DNA of 11,637 nt from Gonium pectorale. Lineage: Eukaryota > Chlorophyta > Chlorophyceae > Chlamydomonadales > Volvocaceae. Positions 6,712 through 11,637 of the stretch are shown here, in pieces. Both the position numbers and the translations under genes were made by a program. Numbering within the stretch: position 1 is the first letter of the stretch; each line of letters begins with the position of its first letter. The stretch spans positions 590,024 through 601,660 of the forward strand of contig LSYV01000013.1 in NCBI GenBank assembly GCA_001584585.1, in the 5' to 3' direction. Under the pieces are notes generated by a model. It was not told where the DNA came from and did not search any database. It worked only from the letters and a program-made list of their open reading frames with translations.

Positions 6712-7439
6712 TGATAACCAAGCGCGCCTCGCCGTGAACCCATCCCTCAAGCCGTATCACGCTGCAGACCGCTCTACTCCGCTCCGCTCAGCTCTGCTCA
6801 ACGCACACGGCGAGGGGCGGGAGCCGAGACACCGCACCCCTCGGGACGACACGCCTACCGTACTGCCACCACCACGCACACGCACCAGCAGACCAGAGTC
6901 GTTTGCAACGCGCTCCCCGGCCGACCCGTGGGGCCGCCCAGACGGCCGCACACCGCCACGGCCTGGATGACGACCTGGGGCCATGCCTACTCCGCACGGC
7001 GCCGTCGCCGGCTCCCCCCCCCCCGACACGTGCCGCCCTGCTGGGCCTGCCTGCCTGTGGTGGCCTACGGGCCCACTGCCCAGGGCGGGCTCTATGCGGG
7101 GCCACACTGCAGCCACTGCCGACAGCACCCGCCTGCCTCCTGCAAGCACAACCCCCAGCTCCCGTCCATCGGGCGATCCAGTCAACCGCCCGCAGTCAGA
7201 TTCTTGATGGCCCGTTGCCCATTGTGCAAACAGAGACGAGGCAAACACGCAGCTCACCTGAGCAACACACCGACGAAGAGAGTCTGCAGTGCGCGGTCGA
7301 TCCGACTACTGAAGCCTACAAAACAATCACCAGCCGACCCGAGTCCACTCGTGGCTGTGCAACAGCGAGCCAGCAGCGAGCCCCAGACAAGCCGGGTCTG
7401 TTCCTGTCCCTTGCGCCACCGCCCCGTAAGGCCACCACC
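6712..7439. other. Gene-poor interval with overlapping long open frames
   Basis: Two plus-strand frames (6903-7940, 345 codons; 6928-7803, 291 codons) and several minus-strand frames are open over the same bases. That is typical of G+C-rich, stop-poor DNA. None shows a known domain. The 291-codon frame has CWAC (about 7037-7048) and CSHC (about 7108-7119), a zinc-binding-like spacing, but the residues around them are not convincing. Confidence 0.4.
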
Positions 7440-7495
7440 GCCGGCCCTACGGCCAGGAGAAGCACGCGCCGGCCCTACGACCAGGAGAAGCAAGC
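7440..7495. repeat. 28-nt tandem duplication
   Basis: Two units starting GCCGGCCCTAC at 7440 and 7468, each continuing to CCAGGAGAAGCA, with two or three differences. The GGCCCTAC core also appears in the minisatellite at 9194-9356, which may be chance. Confidence 0.75.
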
Positions 7496-7821
7496 GCCCC
7501 GCAGCCTCCGCCCATGGATCCCTGGCAGCACCTCCGTGTGGGCCTCTCCACGTGCGCCGCCGGATCCGGATCCCCCACACCCTTGTCCCCGCGGGGCCAC
7601 AGAGGTGGCACGCAACCGCAGGGCCCGCAGCCCTAAGGGCGCGCCACCCGCCGGCGCACAACGCGCAGCCCGCATCCAGAGCACGCACGCCAAGCAGCTG
7701 TCCGGCTGGGGCAATCCACCCTGTTGCACGGACCCGTGGGTCCGCCGCGTCTACAACACCTACCATAACCACAACCACTACCACTGCCATCCCCGGGGGA
7801 TGAACGCGGACCGCATCGGTC

Positions 7822-7845
7822 CACACACACCCACACACACACACG
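7822..7845. repeat. CA microsatellite
   Basis: CA run with one extra C. The sequence just upstream (about 7750-7795) is a loose CCA/CAA-rich stretch. Confidence 0.8.
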
Positions 7846-8090
7846 CATCATACGAATACACATCACTCAGTGAAGGTAGATGGCGCCCCGATACCGGAGT
7901 TGGCCAGTGCACATTCTCGCTTACGCATGGGGTTACTTGAGAGATGCCTGCCGGGACCGTGTCCAGGGCTTGTGGGCTCAAGTTCCGATCATCCGGAACC
8001 GCCGCTGCCGCCCCCAGCCCGCTGCTGTTGTGACCCAGGCTCGTGGCAGGCGGCGCAAGGCGGCGCCCAGAGGGGGATTGTGTTCATGAG

Positions 8091-8228
8091 CCCCCCGCCA
8101 CCGCCACCGCCACCGCTACCGCTACCACCGCCACGGCCGCCGCCACCACCACCACCGCCGCCACCACCGCCACCGCCGCCACCACCACCACCGCCACCGC
8201 CCCCACCACCACCGCCGCCACCACCGCC

Positions 8229-8261
<33 letters not shown>

Positions 8262-8354
8262 ATCATCACCACCACCACCACCACCACCGCCGCCGCCATT
8301 ATCGCCACCGCCACCATCACCACCGCCACCATTATCACCACCGCCACCACCACT
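8091..8354. repeat. 264-bp CCA/CCG trinucleotide tract
   Basis: Almost pure CCN triplets, mostly CCA and CCG, with CTA/ATT/ATC interruptions at both ends. All frames are open: Pro in one plus frame, Thr/Ala in another, Gly or Val/Ala on the minus strand. A plus-strand ORF of 271 codons (7870-8685) would contain about 80 prolines. Pro-rich runs do occur in algal wall proteins, but those usually carry Ser within the Pro runs, and no pherophorin-like flanks are seen. I treat it as a microsatellite. Confidence 0.75.
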
Positions 8355-8662
8355 CCCAATCGTTCTCTGGCTTGGGATCAAAGACCTTCACGCTGCCATG
8401 CAACCATACAATCGTCCCCGCTCCCCATTCTCTTCTCAAGAGTTTGATATGTTGTCGTCTCGTGGAGGCATAAACGGAAGCCGGCATCGTGGCGCGGCGA
8501 GCTTGTGGAGGGACCGCCGGCGCCCCCACCAAGGACGGGGTGCGACCGGCATCCCGCCCACAGCCGGGCAAAGCTCCCGCCCTTCTTCCTGTTCCGCGCC
8601 TCTCGCCATGACGTGCCACTCCGGCGTTACCATTACCAGCAATGCAGCAGTGCGTGAAATGC
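8355..8662. other. Interval without a supported gene
   Basis: Ordinary-looking sequence between the CCN tract and the 26-nt duplication. The open frames that cross it derive from the CCN tract and show no known domain. Confidence 0.4.
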
Positions 8663-8714
8663 AACATAAGACGTATCTTGTGTGAGAGAACATAAGACGC
8701 ATCTTGCTTGGTTC
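8663..8714. repeat. 26-nt tandem duplication
   Basis: Two units start AACATAAGACG(T/C)ATCTTG at 8663 and 8689. Each holds a short inverted pair AAGA...TCTT, so each unit can form a small hairpin. Confidence 0.75.
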
Positions 8715-8816
8715 TCTTCGGCCACCCCAACTTTCAGAGGCCGGCTTGCAGCACAGCACACACAGCAGGCGGCCATAGCCGCGCGACCATTCCCCCCGTT
8801 GCCCAGAGCCGTCGCC

Positions 8817-8851
8817 TATCTTTCACCTAGGTCTGAATCTTTCACCTAGGT
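8817..8851. repeat. Short direct repeat with 19-nt period
   Basis: ATCTTTCACCTAGGT occurs twice (starting about 8818 and 8837), and a weaker TTCATCCAGG follows. No role evident. Confidence 0.7.
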
Positions 8852-8902
8852 TCATCCAGGGATGGGAGGACGTGGTGTCCCGTGACGCACACCACACGAA
8901 GA

Positions 8903-8991
8903 CCTTCGACTGCCTGTGGAGCTGGGTCCTACAACGACACCATCACTTTCGCGCTTACGCTCGTCGTATGCGTTGTTCCTTTCCAGCACAT
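8903..8991 (+). repeat. Repeat B copy 3 (5'-truncated)
   Basis: Matches copies 1 and 2 from CCTTCGAC onward, nearest to copy 2. It lacks the TGGTCGCCGCCGAACTAAC part and the flanking CA runs. The core of about 33 nt at 8940-8972 is identical to the other copies. Confidence 0.75.
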
Positions 8992-9193
8992 GTAGATCCC
9001 TGCGGTCAGCGGCTTGGCCTCCCGTACGGCCCCGCGCGCCTAACAGTCATCGCCACTGGTGACGTGGCCCCTCCATCGCGCAGCCCGCCGCAGCCGCCGC
9101 CACCGCCCGCCTGGCCAGGCAGCGGGCGGCGGCCGACCGGCCGTCCGGCAGTCGTGGCTCTAGCGGCGGGTAGCCGTGGCCCTTTCACACATC

Positions 9194-9356
9194 GGCAGGA
9201 GCCCTTCGCGGTCGGCCGGCAGGGGCCTTACGCGGCCGGCAGGGGCCCTTCGCGGTCGGCCGGCAGGGGCCTTACGCGGCCGGCAGGGGCCCTACGCGGT
9301 CGGCCGGCAGGGGCCCTACGCGGTCGGCCGGCAGGGGCCCTACGCGGCCGGCACCA
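9194..9356. repeat. Minisatellite with alternating 24- and 20-nt units at the kinase 3' end
   Basis: GGCAGG-type unit starts fall at 9194, 9218, 9238, 9262, 9282, 9306, 9330 and 9350, giving spacings 24, 20, 24, 20, 24, 24, 20. The long unit has an extra TCGG next to CCGGC. The last partial unit overlaps the final codons and stop of the kinase; the rest forms its 3' UTR. No TGTAA (TTACA on this strand) was noticed between about 8990 and 9340, so the kinase poly(A) site is not placed. Confidence 0.85.
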
Positions 9357-10964
9357 GGCCCCCACAGCTCTCGTCCAGGAGCGACTGCAGCCGGGCCACG
9401 AGCGCGGGGGAGGTGGGCCGGCGCGCCGGGTCCCCCGACCAGCAGGCCGTCGCGAGTTGCCTGCGGGGAGGGAAAGAGGGTGCGTGTGGTGGAGGTGGAG
9501 GGTGGGGGGCGGTTCCAGGAGGGGGGCGGGAGGCACTCTGGCTGGAGACGGCCTGAGGCGCGCGCACTGCGCATGGAGGAGGGTGCTGGGGTGCAGGCAG
9601 GGGGCTGGGCAGTCCAAGGAAGGACCAGGACGGCGCCGGCGTTGTGGGGGCCCGGGGGTTAGGGGGGGCCGGGGGTTCTGGGGCATCAGCATGGTGGGGG
9701 ACCGGCAGCACGCAGAAGCCGGCATAAGCGGGCTGGCTGGCTGCTGGAGCGGTGCCGCCGGAGCGGTGCTGCCGGAGCGGGTGCGGTGGCGCGGCGACGC
9801 GCTCACATGAAGAGGGGCGGCGTCTCGGCCGGGAACCGGGGCCGCAGGTTCTCCCGAGCCACCTTCTTGGGAACGTCCTGTGCGGGCGTGCGGGCGGGCG
9901 GGACACACGGGGCTCATCCACAAGGGTGGGCAAGACGCTCCTGGAAGAACCACACCGCAGGAACCCATCTCGCCGGCAAACGGGAGAAGCTGCCGCGGAG
10001 ACCAAACGACTGTCAGCCCAGGCACACAGCCCACCCCCCTTCCCGCACGGAGCACCAGCAGCCCAGCGACGCGCAACGCACCGCAAAGTTGTTGCTGGCG
10101 AACTCGCTGTACGGCGCTCGGCCCGTGAAGATCTCCCACCTGCACGGCGGACACGCACACGGGACAGGTGCGCACGGGGTGGGGGTGGGGTGCTGGGTGT
10201 CAATCGGCACTTGTTACCGGCGGAACTGCCAACCCAGCCAGCCGTCAGCGAGCCCATGCCAACTGCCAACCCTGCCAGCCGTCAGCGAGCCCATCCGCGC
10301 CGCCAGAGGAAGAGGTGCCGCCCAGACCGCGGTACTCACATTAGGATGCCGAAGCTGTAAATGTCGACGCTGGCCTCCACGCTCGAGCCTGGAGCAGTTG
10401 GTCAGTGCACAAACGACGCGAGTGATCGAGAGTGGTCCGACAGGGGGTGTTACTCAGTCCGTGGGCAGGCTGAGAGAGGTGTGTGTGTGGTGGGGGGGAG
10501 GGGGTTCGAGGTTGGAAGGCATTCTCAATAGAGAAGCCTGGAGGGGGGGCCGTGGGCAGGGAGCCAGAGCCGCGTGCGTGAGTGGATTGGGTCAGGGGTC
10601 AGAGGTCACAAGAGAGTGAGATGCTCACAAGAGAGCATACAAGGTCCGTCCGGACACAGCGCTCCACTCGTGGCCAAACCAGAGCATGCGGAACGTGCTA
10701 CCGTACGCCGCCCGGCCGGCTTCTCCCCGTCTCCGCCTGTTGCTCCCCTCCTACTCTAAAAGGGGGCGTCGTCGGCGCGACGGCCGTAAGTACAAGACCT
10801 CAGTACGGCGGATGCAGCGTCCGCACCTTCCAGCAGCTCCGGAGCCATGTGCGTGACGGTCCCCACCGGGTCCGAGTTGCCCTCGTGGGGCTCGCCGCCG
10901 CTGCCGTCGCCCTCGTCGTTAGGGCGGCGGACACCCGAGCCCTTGCGGACCAGATCCACAAACC
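9340..10964 (-). CDS. TKL-type protein kinase, C-terminal half of the kinase domain (5' partial)
   Basis: Five minus-strand exons: 10964-10827, 10388-10340, 10139-10082, 9877-9807, 9460-9340 (stop TAG 9342-9340), giving 144 residues plus a split first codon. All junctions are GT-AG and agree in phase, restoring a Gly, two Met and one clean codon boundary. Visible: the activation segment ending GTVTHMAPELLEG (P+1 loop and APE, subdomain VIII), SVDIYSFGILMWEIFTG (subdomain IX with its conserved Asp), GRAPYSEF (X) and ACWSGDPARRPT (XI with the invariant Arg), then VARLQSLLDE and a short tail. Such kinases phosphorylate Ser/Thr, sometimes Tyr, in signalling; the substrate is unknown. The ATP-binding lobe and HRD catalytic loop lie beyond the window. 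The activation segment has an acidic/Gly-rich insert (PNDEGDGSGGEPHEGN). The family call is firm; the subgroup is not. Confidence 0.88.
10224..10297. repeat. 37-nt tandem duplication in a kinase intron
   Basis: Two units beginning AACTGCCAACCC at 10224 and 10261, both ending GTCAGCGAGCCCAT, with few differences. They lie inside the 200-nt intron 10140-10339, which has donor GTGAGT and acceptor TGCAG on the minus strand. Confidence 0.85.
10511..10541 (+). repeat. Repeat A fragment (hairpin end only)
   Basis: GTTGGAAGGCATTCTC, loop AATA, GAGAAGCCTGG. Only the 5' hairpin part of repeat A is present before G-rich sequence. It lies in the 438-nt kinase intron 10389-10826, antisense to the gene. 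Confidence 0.7.
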
Positions 10965-10990
10965 CTGCGTGTGTATGTTTATTTGGGGGC

Positions 10991-11226
10991 AGTGGGTTGG
11001 AAGGCATTGTCAGTAGAGAAGCCTTGGTGCGCATGCCTCTCCCGACAAAGCAACTGGGAGCTGAGGGACGAAGGAGGTTCTCCAGGCGTTTGCGCAAAGC
11101 GCAGCCCTCCCTCCCTGGTGGTCCTGCGCATGTATGGACACCGAGGCCGGTGGTCTGAACAGGTTGATCAGCCCGGACCGGCTATCCCTGAAGTCCAGAC
11201 CGACGCCCACGCCCGACCGCCAGGCG
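10991..11226 (+). repeat. Repeat A long copy, antisense in kinase intron
   Basis: Aligned with 3137-3372 from AGTGGG through the hairpin, a GCGCATG-CTCTCCCGA block, CCTCCCT, TCCTGCGCATGTATGGA, GGTCTGAAC, GCCCGGACCGGCTATCCCTG, and GACCGAC-CCCA-GCCCGA. The middle part is diverged. It ends near a GGGGAA-rich stretch instead of the 36-nt 3' end of the other copy, and I found no flanking duplication. Confidence 0.8.
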
Positions 11227-11444
11227 TTGGGGGAAGGGGAATTGAAGGGGAAGGGGAATGAACAACGACGAGCTTGGCGCCAGCAGCGTATGTCCCGTCC
11301 CCCGTTGGAGGAAGGGGATGGAAACAAGGCTTGATGAGTGCACGGCAGCGTACGCGGGGGCCGGGGGGCGGGGCGAGGTTGGGAAGGGCTGCTTGCAGTG
11401 CGTTCGAACACACCCTCTACCACGAACGCGCGCGGATACAACTG

Positions 11445-11464
11445 CAGGCAGGCAGGCAGGCAGG
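11445..11464. repeat. CAGG tetranucleotide repeat
   Basis: Five perfect CAGG units, in the region upstream of the last visible kinase exon. Confidence 0.85.
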
Positions 11465-11637
11465 ACCCCCGCGGATGGAAGAGAGCACGGCATACCGAGC
11501 AGCGCGGACGGACTCGACCAGGCGGGCGGAAGGGGTGCGCACACATGAGCTGCGACAAGGGCTGCGCGACAAAGACAGGAGCGAGCCCAGCATTCGAGCA
11601 CACGCGGTGTACGGCGAGCCCAGCCTGCCCTGCCCTG

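Larger units (their letters stand above)
10965..11637 (-). other. Kinase intron (start beyond the window) or upstream region
   Basis: The exon at 10964 opens after CACACGCAG on the minus strand and needs one base from an earlier exon. If that base is G, the first complete codons read G-FVDLVRKG, so the Gly of the DFG motif would be split by this intron (inference). No HRDLK-like or glycine-loop coding stretch is found up to 11637, so the intron is at least about 670 nt or the preceding exons are outside. Contents: repeat A copy, a GGGGAA array (about 11229-11258) and a CAGG array. Confidence 0.6.

Noticed and set aside
6903..7940. 345-codon plus-strand ORF as a real gene
   Set aside because: Competing long frames are open on the same bases in both strands, no domain is recognisable, and the frame passes through tandem and CA repeats.
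7870..8685. Poly-proline ORF as a pherophorin-type wall protein
   Set aside because: The Pro run comes from a CCN microsatellite, the flanks lack conserved wall-protein domains, and other frames are equally open.
9194..9356. CRISPR-like array
   Set aside because: Units are directly adjacent with no unique spacers. It is a minisatellite in eukaryotic DNA.
9228..10175. Single 315-codon minus-strand ORF instead of the spliced kinase
   Set aside because: Conserved kinase motifs fall in different frames and join exactly at GT-AG sites; the unspliced frame reads intron sequence.
10803..10827. Kinase exon extended to a donor at CTGAG|GTCTTG
   Set aside because: It would leave two carried bases where the next exon needs one. 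The donor at 10826 gives APELLEG-SSVEASVD in frame.

Overview
This is eukaryotic nuclear DNA, most likely from a green alga and perhaps a chlamydomonadalean/volvocine relative. The reasons are the high G+C (by eye about 60-65%), genes split by spliceosomal introns with consistent phases, a chlorophyll-catabolism-type oxygenase, a plant/algal-type TKL kinase, a TGTAA poly(A) signal of the kind known from these algae, and abundant CA, CCN and minisatellite repeats. The species call is inference. I saw no prokaryotic operons, rRNA, tRNA or CRISPR arrays.

Two genes can be supported, both cut by the window edges at their 5' ends and pointing towards each other. On the left (+ strand, 181-2578) are the last three exons of a pheophorbide a oxygenase / PTC52 / TIC55-family Rieske oxygenase. 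They encode the C-terminal region with the family CxxC motif and the terminal hydrophobic segments. Its last intron has to be read as a GC-AG intron and contains a long imperfect hairpin (1301-1534). On the right (- strand, 10964-9340) are the last five exons of a TKL-type protein kinase, from just after the DFG motif to the stop codon. All four internal junctions agree in phase. Its stop codon lies inside an alternating 24/20-nt minisatellite.

Between them are about 6.5 kb (2.8-9.3 kb) with no gene I can defend. This stretch is a repeat landscape: a roughly 58-nt tandem array (2841-3003), a 274-bp inserted element flanked by perfect 15-bp direct repeats (3120-3423), copies of two other dispersed families (repeat B near 4.3, 5.9 and 8.9 kb; repeat C near 4.6 and 5.1 kb), CA runs, a 264-bp CCA/CCG tract (8091-8354) and short tandem duplications. 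Long open frames here overlap each other on both strands and look like by-products of G+C-rich sequence.

The most interesting material is repetitive and structural. Repeat A looks like a SINE-like retroposon with a target-site duplication; a 5'-terminal hairpin recurs in four copies, three of them intronic and all antisense to their host gene. Repeat B keeps a 33-nt block unchanged in three copies. The intronic foldback has the form of a small-RNA precursor. A complete new multi-gene system is not visible, and the two genes give no sign of working together.
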